A stretch of 64,000 bases of DNA from Mytilus edulis (GCF_963676685.1 NC_092346.1:91484255-91548254); one strand, 5' to 3'; shown: positions 33,801-48,800, counted from the stretch's first letter. Notes: generated by a model not told the origin, from the letters alone. Numbers and translations: made by a program.

Positions 33801-36800
33801 CATGGTACAGACATCGCTGTCAGGGTTCATTTCAATTTTAGGTGACCCCAAGATTATATCTATTTTCACTCTGTTGATGGACTACAAGTCATAATTTCCT
33901 TAATGGAGGTGTAAGCCTTTTCTTTTATTTACATAAAAGTCATATATGCATAGCATCAAAAGGCAGCTAATTTACACAATATTTTGAGGGATTATTAATA
34001 CCGTTGGTCCAAGTCCCCATTTCCTTGGGTATGTGTCTCTCTCCATAATAACTCGTTTGATCTTGGCTACTATACCGTGATCACAGGTAGCCATTACTGC
34101 TGTTGTCATCTGAGCTATTGCTGTAAGTAATAATTACATTTATTGTAAATAGCATAACAATGATTTATAATGCTTGTTTTTATTGGTAATGGTTTTTTTT
34201 TATATACTTTTTTTAAATATTAAGATTTATCAAGAAAAAATACCCAAATTCTGAAAGAAATGACTGAATAAATCTGTCTATTGAGCACTGGTTCCTAATT
34301 TTTTCAACTGGACATTAACAACTCAATCCCGGAGAGTGTACTAAAGCTCAAGTTTTATTTTGATCAATAACTACTTTTAGAAACCCTCCTTTTACCAGAT
34401 ATAATTATTTCTTTACCTAAAGCAACTGCCTCTCCTTTTGTTGTGACAATAACTATTTCCTGATTGACCTCGATACCATCTTCATACCGAAGAACCCCAG
34501 GTAACATTATCTTGGCACCATAACATACAGCGTTCACCTAAAATGGGGAAAAACAAGTTATGTCATTTTGCATTTAATTTGTATGATATAAACAAGTAAC
34601 GAAAAAATCTGTACATTTGGAGTTTGTATGTATAAATGACGAATATTCTAGCCACATTGAATATAAGCCATTTACAAATAGGGAGTGCGCCCAATACATT
34701 AACAGATGTTAGTGAAAGAGTAAATGTTAATGCGATTTTGTCTTTATTCATTTCACATATTTATCGCCAAAAGATCTGCCAATGACTATATTTTTTGTAT
34801 TGCACAATTTGAATATGAGAAACTGTTGTCATCATGGTTTTTAACCCATTACTAAAATCTTAAGTTTTCGGTCACCTTAAATCACTGTTAAGTGGGTAAC
34901 AAATTTGTGTCACATCATAGTGAGGGACTTCTCATTAATTTATGTTATGGTGTTTAGGTTGAATGTATGACTTACTGCTGTATCTTTCATGATGACACGT
35001 TTATGACCAGTTAGTAGTGCCTCTAGTGGTTTAATTGCCCGCCTCAGGTAGGTTTCGTCTTTATGGTTGTCATATAACCACTGGGCATCCATCACATCAT
35101 GCATGGTACACATTCCAACCTGTAAAGAAGTACAAGTTCTACTGCATTAAAACATAATCAAATAAATTGTCTAAGGATTATACTTTTTTATTTCTTAATT
35201 TGCTTATGGTATTTAAAGTTCTAGTTCAATTACTAGTTCAATTAAAGTTTGAAACTGCTGCAATTCACTACAGTATCAGATTTCTCGTCTTTTATTAAAG
35301 ATACAGACTTCACACTTCCCCACAGGCCGCCCTGCAGTCCAGGCTTGTAATATTGCTTTCGGGCCTGTAAAAATCTACAAGCCACCAGAATGTAACAATT
35401 TTTCTCTCTCCAAAAGTTGAGCTCAATGTATGTATATTTAAAAGTTTATTTTTAAGACTGAAGATGACGTATACTGTAGTATTGATCAACTGACCTTTTC
35501 TGACTGAATACCAGATCTGACTCTACGAAGTTCCTGCATCTGTCCACCACAACCCAGGAAGAGACCAAGATGTACACACATTGTACGAATGTAGGTGCCT
35601 GCCTCACAGCTAACCCAGAATATACCTGAGTAAGATATGAATGCGCTCCATTTAATGTCACAGCACAAGCTGAATTCAATTCATGGTATAATCATGCTAA
35701 TGTTGATCTCTTCTATTATGTTAAGAAAATCTTTGACTCTCAAACAAGACATTTTTTTCAGTATAATTTTTAATATCTGTGAATTTCCATCAAACTTAAA
35801 TTGAATATTGAATTCATTAAATTCAAATAAATTGACCAATAGTATTGTTTGTTTCATAAATTACAAATAATTATTAAAGAAATCGATAATCCTGATAAAC
35901 CTACTAACCCATTCCTCTTTCTCCATCGTATTCCCTCATCTTCACTTCATACACTGTTCTGATACGTAATTGTCTTTTTACAGCTGATATCAGTGGAGGT
36001 CTTTGAAACAAAGCACCAGTCAGTTTCTCTAATTTCTGTAAAATTTATACAATTTCATAAAAAAAAATGATGCATGTGGGATGTAAACCAATAGCACTTG
36101 TACAAAAAAGAACTGTGTAGGTCATGATGATTGTGTGATTGAATTTAAGTTAACAACAATTATATTCTCTCTGACATTAGTCAATTTTAATATACTTAAT
36201 TTTGTTTCAAATATTGTATTTTTTTTGCAGAAGAAATCACCACTTCAGTTTAAAGAAATACTCACAATTATCAGCCTATTTATTGCAACAGGTACACAAT
36301 ATATACTTAACTAAAACTCTCTGACATACCTGACACACAAGTCGTTCATCCTCTATAGGACTGTGCAGTCTAAATATACACACGTACTCCTTTCCAGCTC
36401 CCTGCTGTGATTTGACCAATCGTGTGGCTCTTTCTATACATACAATCAGACATCCTGTAACCTTTGGATCTAATGTGCCACTGTGGCCTGTTTTCTCCAC
36501 ACGTAATATTCTCTTAATCCATGCCACGACTTCATGAGATGATGGATTGGCTGGTTTATCAAGATTTATATAACCACATCTGTAATATACAACAATGTAT
36601 GTAGAATTTAGTAAAATTACTTCATAGATTTCTTATCTCTCCTTTTTATATTTTCACAAATGTATGTTGTACTATGTCATGTAAACTTTTAAGCTTAGGG
36701 TACCATCTCAATATCAAAATTTGATGTTTTATATACTAATTTGGCGCTTTCTCAGACGAGCATATTAGACTTCAGAGTATGTCAGAAATCAGGGTTCAAA

Positions 36801-39800
36801 TTTGTAGTCATCACAGAAAGCTATTCCATCATTACTCAAACTGAATCAATAGAAAAATTATTCTGTCTGTAAACCTTAACCAGTAATTTTTCTCTAAAAA
36901 GTCGTCCTTTACAAGAAATTGATATGATTTATTTCTCTCAACTTACATCCCTAACATCTAAAGTTCTTGAAAAAATGAATAATGTTTCATGTTTTCAACT
37001 TTTTTTTAATGCAAAACAAAAACAAACTAATATGTTCTTTAAAAGCAAAATATTACAAATTATCGCAATTTTGTGCATTTTTCCTTTGATCTTTTTTGTG
37101 ATAATTTTTCATATCATGCTACTCACTTGAGAAGGAAAATTATTGCTAGAAAAATAAGCAGGCACGTGGCGTTGCTAACGAAATTGACAACGTCGTCATA
37201 GGTAAAATAGCAATAAACAGATTATCATTGGTCATCGATTGCCTTTTTCGCTTTCGCCGTCCCGGCTCAAGCGAGAAAATCAATCTCATTGAGATTATCA
37301 ATGATAATCTATAAGTATATCCAAGTAACCAGAATTTGCAGACCCCCCTTTTTCACCCTTAGCAAATGTGTGTACAAGTACTAGTGCACTTTAAATTGAT
37401 GACTTAGAACAGTAGAATGAGTTGAAAACTAAACAACACAACTATGTGACAGGGACATAAAAAAGTGTCAAATTCTATAAACTATTTTAAGAATCACACA
37501 TGAGCATGGTTTCATGACTGTTTTTCACGACTAAAATATCCTTTCAGAGAAAAATATTAGAGTGATTGACATTTTTAAAATCATTTTAGTTCATTATTTT
37601 TCCATCATCATGAAGGACATTCAGCAAAACTGTTTCATTGATATAAGAAAATGTTGTATGAGTGCCAATGAGACACCTCTCCATCCAAGTCACAATTTGT
37701 AAAAGTAAAAACCATTAAAGGTCAAAGTACTGTCTTCAACACATAACATACATAGAGATATAAGGCCAAAAAAACTAATGCATGCATTTCCACCAACCCT
37801 ACCTATCTGAATATTTAGTGCCTACCGTAACCTTTCCACTAACTCTACCCATCTGAATATTTAGTGCCTACCCCAACCTATCTGAATATTTAGTGCCTAT
37901 GCTTACACTTTTTATGCCATTTTGAAAACAAGCACGGTTAAAGTCAGACTGTCTCCTTAGTAGTAACCAGCTAAAAAACATTAGTAAAATATAATCATAT
38001 TGCCTACCTTATTTTTTTACAGCACGTTAGCGGAAATCACAATTTTAAAATATTTTTTTTGCCTAATTACTGTGCCCAGAAGCGCATAGGATTATACAAA
38101 TTGATCCTATTCTCTGTGCCTAACCACTTGACAAAAGTTTACAATCAGGACAAGATTTCACAAAAAATAAATTGTAATCCAAATTGTTTAAAGAGGGTGG
38201 TAAAGGGTTATTTTCGTGCACCGTTTTCGGCCTTTTTCTATCACGTGTTTTCGTGTTTTGGCGTTTTATTTCTCGTTTTCTCGTGTTTGGTTCGACGTGC
38301 GTGCTTCGTGTTTTCCCTTATTTATTTTCCGTGTTTCGTGTCGGTTCTCTTATTTTCTCGTGCATGTTTGTCCATCATTTCATAAAATAGTAAACCAGGA
38401 CTAAATTCAAAGTCAGTCCCAAGACTGTTTTAAATTATGTGTTCTCAGGATATTAATCGCTATCGAATCACTATGAATATTTTTTTTTCAAATCAGATGC
38501 AACTTGCGGATGCTAAAAGGTGTCTACAGGGTAGTCATGCCCATTAATAATGACTGCCTGATCTCCAAGAACGACAGAGTAATAACTTCTAGTACTTTTT
38601 GCCTAATATTTGCAATTTTATTACTTCGTTTTTCCCGATTTTTATTTTCCGTGCTACGTTTTTTTATATTTTCATTTCACGTGTTTCCGTGTTCAGGACC
38701 CCCCTTTACCACCCTCTTTAAAAAAAGTCTTAATCAATTCAGTCTATTGGCAAGCATAATTTTATGTTTGTACATTGAAAGAGTGTATATCATATGAGTA
38801 AAACAGTGTTAATATCCTTTCAGAGAAAAATATTAGAGTGATTGACATTTTTAAAATCACATAAGTTCATTATTATTCCATCATCATGAAGGACATTCAA
38901 CAGTTCTGTTTTAAACATTGATATATATATATATATATATAATAATTACTGTGCCAAAAATCACATAGAAATATACAAACTGGTCCTGTACGTAACCACC
39001 CGATAAAAATTTACCAAAAAATTGTGAGTAAAATTGTTCACAAGTCTTGAACAAATTAGTATACTTACAGTCAAAGTATTCTGTAAACAGGAAGTTGATG
39101 AACAATATTTTACAAATTGTGTGACAGGAAGCTTTCAAGATCTTATTACAAATTTCAGGAAGCTATCAGTTATTGTATTTGAGAAAAATATGACTTAAAT
39201 TTCAAAAAGGCTATAATGTTTAGACTATACAAGTAGTCAGTAACTAGAAAATTTCATACAAATTTCAGGGATCTCCATGGATGAAAATTGAACCATGGAG
39301 GAACTTTCACCATTACAAACCGTGTCTACGCTGTACAGTGTAGCGCGATCGGAAGTATTTTATCCCTCCGTACAAGGAATGGTGAACATGCTAATTCATT
39401 GCTTATTTAAATTATATTTATTTGAATTTTCATTCTAGAATTAAAGTATCAATATGTTCATTTATTGCCGTTTTTAACCATTCAAATGCCAAGTCTTCAT
39501 GGTCCCCCCCCCCTTAGTCGAGAATGACCAAAGCTGTCATGAAGGTCCCCATGTAGATTTCTTGTATTTTTGGTAATTGTTATGGGGGTTAAAAATCATA
39601 TGATGTGGAGCTTATTTTTCGTGGACACTGTCAAATTCAGAACTCATTACCGGTATGGCTGATTTGCAGCAACAACAAAACGATTCGTACGGGTTATGTA
39701 AAAGGTTAAAGAGATTTGTAAAGCAAATGAAATGGTTTTTAATGACTTTATCTGACAAATTGATGCTGTGCAACATGCATCTTTCGAGTCTGAATAGAAA

Positions 39801-42800
39801 CCGGAAACACGGATGTATCAATTTGATTGTAATATACGAAATGAATTCAGAATTACGATACGATATTTCTTTACAGGAAATATTTATAAGTTTTTACTTT
39901 TAAACTTTTAAAGTCATTCTAAATTATTGTTACAGCAGTACTCGAGTTATTTGTGATGCAATAATATTTACTGTTTTGCGTCTTATTTTGTACTTCTTAA
40001 AAAAGGGGGATGCTGATTGCGTAAGTCAAAATAAAGCACGTGTTCGACTTGTTAAACTATTTTCTTTGTAACTGGATTATTAATTTATTTATTTAATCTA
40101 AATTATCATAATCATTTGCTGAACTTAGTTGATTAATTCGACAAATGGATCGTCTATCCTCAGATAGTATTCTCCTGTCTGGTTTGTTGATCTACCTGTG
40201 CAAGCTCAGGTACAAGTGATTAGCGATCTTAATCCGGATATCCCTCAGGCGTTAGAACTGTGTTGGATTATAACATAAAAAGCCTAAGGGTTATGCAATT
40301 ACATGCATTTGATTATAATTGATAAAAAAAATGGCGTCGGGCTACAAAAATGATGAAGTTTTGAACGATGGCGGAAGACAATTTAACGATGGCGCAAGAT
40401 AATTTAACGATGGGGCGAGTCATTTGACGATGGCGCAAGACATTTGAACGATGGCGGGGCGCCATCGTTAAACAGGCCATGGAGATCCCTGAATTTATGA
40501 ATTTTAGTTTCTAAGAAAAAGCAACAGAATTTCATGGGACAGACAGAGGTAAAACAGTAAACCCCACTTTTGGATTAGATGTATAAATACTATTTATTGC
40601 TTTTTTGTGCATTTTTCCTTTGAACCTTTTTTGTGATAATTTTTCATATCATGCTACTCGCATGAGATGGCAAGTTATCGCTAGAAACTAAGGAAGCACA
40701 TGGCGTTTGTAATGAAATTGACAACGTTGTCATAGGTAAAATAGTGATAAACATATAATCATTGGTCATTTTACCTCAATTGCTTTTCTCACTCTCCCAT
40801 CCCAGCGCAAGCGAGAAAACCAATCTTGTTGAGATGATCAACAATAATCTATAAGTACAGTCTCATTGCTTAACCTACACCTTCTTCATTTTAAACCGAA
40901 TGACTGAAGTACTATGTGAGAGGGGCATTAAACAATGTCAAAGATCAAGGTAATTCTCTTCACTATATTTTGGAATAACGTATGAGCATGGCTTCAATTA
41001 TTCTTGCATGTGTAACCGGAGAGCACGTATTTCTTTACAAAATTGCTTGTCTCCACCGGGACTCGAACCCGGGACCTCTGTGTTACAAGGCAGCGCGTAT
41101 ACCGACTGAGCTAAAGAAGTACTTCCTTAGCTCAACCGCTTACGGCTGACTAAGTATCTACCAAATGTTCTAAGGGAAGCAATCCCGTCACACTTCCCCC
41201 ACCTCAAGAGTCATCAAACCATTATGACTCTCACACAAACATACCCTAGCTAGAATTCCTCTCTAACTACCGTGGGTTATTTAGTTGGGCGCCAATGTAA
41301 CCGGAGAGCACGTATTTCTTTACAAAATTGCTTGTCTCCACCGGGACTCGAACCCGGGACCTCTGTGTTACAAGGCAGCGCGTATACCGACTGAGCTAAA
41401 GAAGTACTTCCTTAGCTCAACCGCTTACGGCTGACTAAGTATCTACCAAATGTTCTAAGGGAAGCAATCCCGTCACACTTGTTCATAGGGAAAGCGACAT
41501 ATGGGGTGCAAACATCATGTGACTGAAACAGTATAAATATCCTTTCAGAGAAAAATATTAGAGTGGTTGACATTTTTAAAATCACATAAGTTCATTATTT
41601 TTTCATCATCATGAAGGATATTCAACAAAACTGGTTTCATACAAGAAGTGAACTGATTGTGCGGCATGATACCGCTGTAGTTTCACTATCATGACAGACA
41701 GTTTTAACATTGCACGACTTACTTGATATATTCTTCTAATGGTCTTTTCAGAGGAGAACTACCAGATGGTATTGGTGTGTAGTGGGCTGTCCTTATATTC
41801 AACTTGTCAAAATTCTACAAATTTACAATCATAATTAACTTGAACATCTAATTGCAGAACTTTTTGAAATAAAAGCGGAATCATACTTGATTCAATATCG
41901 GTATTGTACAAAACTTAAAACATATCATATCACTTTTGTTCAATATTAAGTATTTCTTTGTGTAATGCATAACATAATTCATATTAGAATGCTGCTTATT
42001 TAAATAACATGGTCTTGAAATGTTTAAGCTTCTGATTTTGCCAATTGATCAGGGTCTTTCCATTTTAAATTTTCCTTGGAATTAGGTATTTTTGTTTTTT
42101 TCTACTTTTCAATATTATAGACCAGTGTTCTCCCCAGAAATTTTGGATAGCATCACATTTTGCGTAAAAAAAATAACTGTATTTTTTTTTAATGTCGTTT
42201 GTCGCATCGCGTTGATACTCTATTTCCTTTATATGTTTTAGTTTAGATTGTTCAATTCATAACTGAGAATACAATTAAACTATAACCACAAAAACAGTTG
42301 TTTCAGTTTATGTTTTCTTTATTCATTTATAGTTAGTTACAGAATTATTTTTTTCCTCTTGTGCCAAATAAAAATAAATATGTGGTTTCAATTACCCAAC
42401 AATAAGTCAAATGAATGAATGGTTCATTATAGATCAACCTGTTTATATACAAAACTAAATATCTAGTACACAAAATTAACTATTTTTTATATTATCTATA
42501 ATACTAAAATTACGAGGTCCAATTTGTCAGCTGTCATCACGTAAAAACGACGAATCACAGAATTCAACTTTATATATAACTAATATAGTACAAAGGTGTA
42601 GATTAAAAATTACACCACTTCAGGCCCTTTTATTTTCCACTGAATTAATATTAACAATAATTAAGAAGTTCCAGGTGGAGTCCGCTACTGATACCAATAG
42701 TATATTCACCTGTTACCTATTACCTTATCTGTACGTTCCGCATGTGACAGGCGCACCACCAAACGTTGTATTCAGGATTAATATGCTATATACACGGGTC

Positions 42801-45800
42801 ATAATCACAGGGTTGACACTACTAAATTGTCAAATTGTTACCTATTGTAGTATTTTAATCAGTTAGACTTTCTAAGATAACAATACGAATACTAAAAATC
42901 TGGACTAAAAATAAGGCGTATAGGTACAGTTTTCAATTTGTTAGTGGGCATGACGTAAAACAGCGAAGCAAAGAATTCGACTTTATTTATAACTTATATA
43001 GGACAATGCTGTTGATTAAAAAATACTCCATTCCAGGACCTTTTGTTTTCCAAATAATTAATATTATTGTTTCATCAGTTCGACGGGTTCAAACAGAAAG
43101 ACTTGAAAGCAGAGAAAAACTGTGTATCTTATAATCGGCATGACTTTATCAGATGACAATACTAATACTAAAATAACGCTTGCGTATAGTTACTTTAATT
43201 CAGTCACGGACCCGTGATATCACGAGTGTGTTCTAGTATCAAGTAAAGATAAAGTACAAAATGTAGCAAAAGTAGCAAAAAAAAAATCAATTTAAAAACT
43301 TTTTTTATCATGTTTATGAAATTCATCGTTTCATGGCACTCAATGAATTAGTCCCAGTTGTTTCTTATCTTTACATCAAAATGATATGTATTTTTAACAA
43401 AGTTATCTAACAAATAGTCTGTTAATGCGTAGTTTTCTCTCTTGGTATATTTTTTCTGTCTACTGTCCATCTGTTGTCATTATCGTGAAAATGCGGATTT
43501 TTGTCATATCTGGTCCGGTTCCGATCCGCAGTTTACACAAAAATGTGCAATGGCGGCCGTAGAAAAATTTACGAAAATGAGTCCGTGAATAAACATTGTT
43601 TGACAAAAGATTGTGCATGAATAAGATGCTTTTAATGCATTATATGGATTAAACAAACTTAATCCAATTATGATAACTTTTTAAAGAAGTATTAAACTTA
43701 GTTTAGCTCTGAACCAAAATTCTCGCTCTCGTATTACTGGAAGAGAAAGAAAGTAATTTTTGGAGAGATGCACAAATAAACGATCTTTTTAAAAAAAATC
43801 AAAAAAAAAATCGTTTCAATCTTTGAAATTTCGTAATACAAAACGTAGATTTCGAATTGTTTTGTGATTGCATTTTTCCATGTCGAAATTGGTGATAGCA
43901 GACATGTGGTATTAGTCATGTCACAAGTGTCAGCTTGGGATATTCGCATCAAAACAGTTATCACCCTGAGGGCAATTAACACCTAGCTATTTAATCTCTG
44001 AATTGCCTTTACTGTCCGACTTAAAGGGATTACAATTAAAGGCGATATAATTTTTATGACCATAATCGATAATAGATGAAAGTTCAAAATTGAGGACAAG
44101 TAAAATAGTATCTTCAAAATAATTATAGCGTCGTGGGAATTATTATAGCATCACGGTGAAAAAACATAGCGTCGCGGTACCGCGACGCTAAAACGGCCTG
44201 GGGAGAACACTGTAGTTGCATTAAACTGTAACTTTTAGTATTGTTTCAAAGGTGTTTTTGCAGGCAGAAAATTTAGCAGCAATCAAAAATATAAAACCAA
44301 TCATTTGACAAAAATGAGTTTCCATGTACGTACTGACTGATTTAAACTGAGATGTGTAAATAATCACCTTGAGTAATAATGGCCATTGTGATGTGTCTAA
44401 CTTTTCTACTTTATCTGATGGTTTCAGCAAAAAGTGCTCAGAATGCTGTATATCCTACAAAGAAAAAGAAAAATGAGCACATAGTCATTTCATATTTGAA
44501 TACAACAAAATATTCAGTTCAGCAGCTTTACTATCGGATTGTGTACCTGATGTGTTAATTTCATTTTACTGTTTTTGGCCATATTTTGATTAAAGGGTAA
44601 AACTAGAGGCTCTCAAGAGCCTGTGTCGCTCACCTGTTACTGTATTTACTGATGTCAATCATCTTGGTTGGTAGGTGGGGTCATTTGACACTTTTTTTAA
44701 ATAGATACCCTAGTAATGATTGTGGCCAAGTTTGGCTAAATTTGGCCCATAGTTTTAGATAAGAAGATTTTTGTACAAGTTACAACCAGGTGCTCCGCAG
44801 GGCGCAGCTTTATACGACCGCAGAGGTCGAACCCTGAACAGTTGGGGTAAGTATGGACAAAACATTCAAGCATGATACAGCTCTGAATTTGGATTGTGAT
44901 CAAATTTTTGACATTACATGGGTTTTTTTTACACAAAACAAATGCCAAGATTTTACAAATCAATTAAAGATTTCTTCTTCAAACTTTTTAAATCTAAAAT
45001 TAAATAGTTGACACAGCATAGGTTTCTGACACAGAATGAATGTGGTCTAATGAACTTAAAAGGTTTTTTTTGCCTTTGAGCAAATCACTATGCTGTTGAA
45101 TATTAATCCTCTCAAAAAAATGTTTGAAGAAATTTTCTTTTTATTTATGAAATCTGAAATGAGAAAAATTTAACCCCCCCCCCCCTTTTTTTTCACATCC
45201 CCGTTTCCCTTTTTCAAAACTGATATCAATTCAAATTTCTAATGGAGTTTGCAACAATAACTACTCATTTAAATACATCATAAAATATTAAGATGTAAAA
45301 AAACTGCTTGTTATCACTGAATGGTAAAAATTATTTAAATTTATCAGTTGGTAGTAAAAAGTGTATATACATTGTATATTGTATATAACAAAGATTTAAG
45401 TTGATTCTGGACAAAGAAAGATAACTCCAATTAAAAAAAAATTCTTGCTATTGCACAAATAGGATATTTCTTGCTTACTATTCTGGACAAAGAAAGATAA
45501 CTCTAATTAAAAAAAAATTTGCTATTTCACAATATTGTGCAATTAGATATTTCTTGCCATTGCACAATACTGTGCAATTGAAAAGACTTGCTATTGCACA
45601 ATACTTAATATAATAATTTTAGATCCTGATTTGGACCAACTTGAAAACTGGGCCCATAATCAAAAATCTAAGTACATGTTTAGATTCAGCATATCAAAGA
45701 GGCCCAAGAATTCAATTTTTGTTAAAATCAAACTTAGTTTAATTTTGGACCCTTTGGACTTTAATGTAGAATTTGAAATTTGAAAACAGGACCAAAAATG

Positions 45801-48800
45801 AAGAATCTACATACACAGTTAGATTTGGCATATCAAAGAACCCCAAGGATTCAATTTTTGATGAAATCAAACAAAGTTTAATTTTGGACCCTTTGGACCT
45901 TAATGTAGACCAATTTGAAAACTGGACCAAAAAAACTTCAATAATCAAGAATCTAAGTACATTTTTAGATTCAACATATCAAAGAACCCAACCGATTCAT
46001 TTTTTGTCAAAATCAAACTAATCAAACTAAGTTTAATTTTGGACCCTTTGGACCTTAATGTAGACCAATTTGAAAACGGGACCAAAAGTTGAGAATCTAC
46101 ATATACAGTTAGATTCGACATATCAAAGAACCCCAATTATTCAATTTTGATGAAATCAAACAAAGTTTAATTTTGGACCCTTTGGGCCCCTTTTTCCTAA
46201 ACTGTTGGGACCAAAACTCCCAAAATCAATACCAACCTTCCTTTTATGGTCATAAGCCTTGTGTTTAAATTTCATAGATTTGTATTTACTTATACTAACA
46301 TTATAGTGCGAAAACCAAGAAAAATGCTTATTTGGGTCCCTTTTTGGCCCCTAATTCCTAATCTGTTGGGTCCTAAACTCCCAAAATAAATACCAACCTT
46401 CCTTTTGTGGTCATAAACATTGTGTTTAAATTTCATAGATTTCCATTTACTTAACCTAAGGTTATTGTGCAAAAACCAAGAAAAATGCTTATTTGGGCCC
46501 TTTATTGGCCCCTTATTCCTAAACTATTGAAACCAAAACTCCCAAAATCAATCCCAATCTTTCTTTTGTGGTCATAAACCTTGTGTCAAAATTTCATAGA
46601 TTTCTATTAACTTAAACTAAAGTTATGGTGCGAAAACCAAGAAAATGCTTATTTGGGCCCTTTTTGGCCCCTTATTCCTAAAATGTTGGGACCAAAACTC
46701 CCAAAATCAATACCAACCTTCCTTTTATGGTCATAAACCTTGTGTTAAAATTTCATAGATTTCTTTTCACTTTTACTAAAGTTAGAGTGCGAAAACTAAA
46801 AGTATTCCGACGCCGGACGACGACGACGACGCAGACGCCAACGTGATAGCAATATACGACGAAAATTTTTTCAAAATTTGCGGTCGTATAAAAATGACGA
46901 AAAGTTGTTCAATATTGACTATAAAGGGCAATAACTCCTTAAGGGGTCCTCTTACAATTTTGATCATGTTGACTTATTTGTAGATCTTACTTTGCTGAAC
47001 ATTATTGCTGTTTACAGTTTATCTCTATCTATAATAGTATACAAGATAATAACCAACCAGATGCTTCGCAGGGCGTAGCTTTATACGACCGCAGAGGTTG
47101 AACCCTGAACGGTTGGGGCAAGTATGGACACAACATTCAAGCTGGATTCAGCTCTAAATTTGGATTGTGATTAAATAGTTGACACAGCATAGGTTTCTGA
47201 CACAGAATGAATGTGTTCTAATGAACTTAAAATTTTTGTTTTCTCTTAGAGCAATTCACTATGCTGTTGAATATTAATCCTCTCAAAAAAATGTTTGAAG
47301 AAATGTTCTTTTTTATTTATGAAATTTCAAATGAGAAAAATTGAACCCAATTTTTTTAATCACATCCCCCTTTCCCTTATTCCAAAACTAATCTCAATTA
47401 AAATTTCTAATGGAGTTTGCAACAATAACTACTCATTTAAATACATCATAAAATATTAAGATGTAAAAAAACTGCTTGTTATCACTGAATGGTAAAGATT
47501 ATTTTAATTTATCAGTTGGTAGTAAAAAGTGAATATACATTGTATATTGTATATAACAAAGATTTAAGTTGATTCTGGACAAAGAAAGATAACTACAATT
47601 AAAAAAAAGTCTTGCTATTGCACAATATTTTGCAATTAGATATTTCTTGCTTACTATTTTGGACAAAGAAAGATAACTCTAATTAAAAAAAAAATTTGCT
47701 ATTTCACAATATTGTGCAATTGAAAAGACTTGCTATTGCACAATACTTAATATAATAATTTTAGATCCTGATTTGGACCAACTTGAAAACTGGGCCCATA
47801 ATAAAAAAATCTAAGTACATTTTTGGATTCAACATATCAAAGAACCCCAAGATTTCAATTTTTGTTAAAATCAGACTAAGTTTAATTTTGGACCCTTTGG
47901 ACTTTAGTGTAGACCAATTTGAAAACAGGACCAAAAATGAAGAATCTACATACACAGTTAGATTTGGTATATCAAAGAACCCCATTTATTCAATTTTTGA
48001 TGAAATCAAACAAAGTTTAATTTTGGACCCCGATTTGGACCAACTTGAAAACTGGGCCAATAATCAAGAATCTAAGTACATTTTTAGATTCAGCATATCA
48101 AAGAACCTAACTGATTCATTTTTTGTCAAAATCAAACTAAGTTTAATTTTGGACCCTTTGGACCTTAATGTAGACCAATTTGGAAACGGGACCAAAAGTT
48201 AAGAATCTACATACACAGTCATGACAGTTAGATTCGGCATATCAAAGAACCCCAATTATTCAATTTTGATGAAATCAAACAAAGTTTAATTTTGGACCAT
48301 TTGGGCCCCTTTTTCCTAAACTGTTGGGACCAAAACTCCCAAAATCAATACCAACCTTCCTTTTATGGTCATAAGCCTTGTGTTTAAATTTCATAGATTT
48401 GTATTTACTTATACTAACATTATAGTGCGAAAACCAAGAAAAATGCTTATTTGGGTCCCTTTTTGGCCCCTAATTCCTAATCTGTTGGGTCCTAAACTCC
48501 CAAAATAAATACCAACCTTCCTTTTGTGGTCATAAACATTGTGTTTAAATTTCATTGATTTCTATTTACTTAAACTAAAGTTATTGTGCGAAAACCAAGA
48601 ATAATGCTTATTTGGGCCCTTTTTTGGCCCCTAATTCCTAAACTGTTGAAACCAAAACTCCCAAAATCAATCCCAACCGTTCTTTTGTGGTCATAAACCT
48701 TGTGTCAAAATTTCATAGATTTCTATTAACTTAAACTAAAGTTATATTGCGAAAACCAAGAAAATGCTTATTTGGGCCCTTTTTGGCCCCTAATTCCTAA

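Larger units (their letters stand above)
41011..41477 (-). mobile_element. Miniature LTR retrotransposon (TRIM) with tRNA-like LTRs
   Basis: Two identical 182-bp direct repeats (41011-41192, 41296-41477) flank a 103-bp interior. On the minus strand the repeats start TGTGACGG and end GGTTACA. One T separates the first from TGGCGCCCAACT (41294-41283), matching the start of a tRNA-Lys primer site as I recall it, and GAGGTGGGGGAAG (41205-41193) precedes the second, a polypurine tract. No protein is encoded, so it depends on other elements. Each LTR contains a tRNA-like segment with A box and B box. I see no clear 5-bp target duplication (gcatg left, cttgt right). It lies in DKC1 intron 4. Confidence 0.85.

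Noticed and set aside
36276..36527. 83-residue stand-alone frame
   Set aside because: It is DKC1 exon 5 running into its intron; the ends are not gene ends.
38059..38404. Overlapping hydrophobic Cys/Phe frames
   Set aside because: Translation of pyrimidine-rich TCGTG repeats inside a miniature element.
41039..41113. Functional tRNA gene
   Set aside because: A and B boxes and the T arm fit, but anticodon and acceptor stems do not pair and the sequence is duplicated exactly in both LTRs.
45740..46800. Satellite DNA
   Set aside because: The tandem units are internal parts of a mobile element (copies B and C carry the same arrays), not a separate satellite.
47783..48202. 139-residue frame with repeated SKNP...[22 protein letters not shown] blocks (also 45773-46021)
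   Set aside because: It reads through the tandem 135-150 bp repeats of copies B and C; both strands give such frames and there is no start context or domain.
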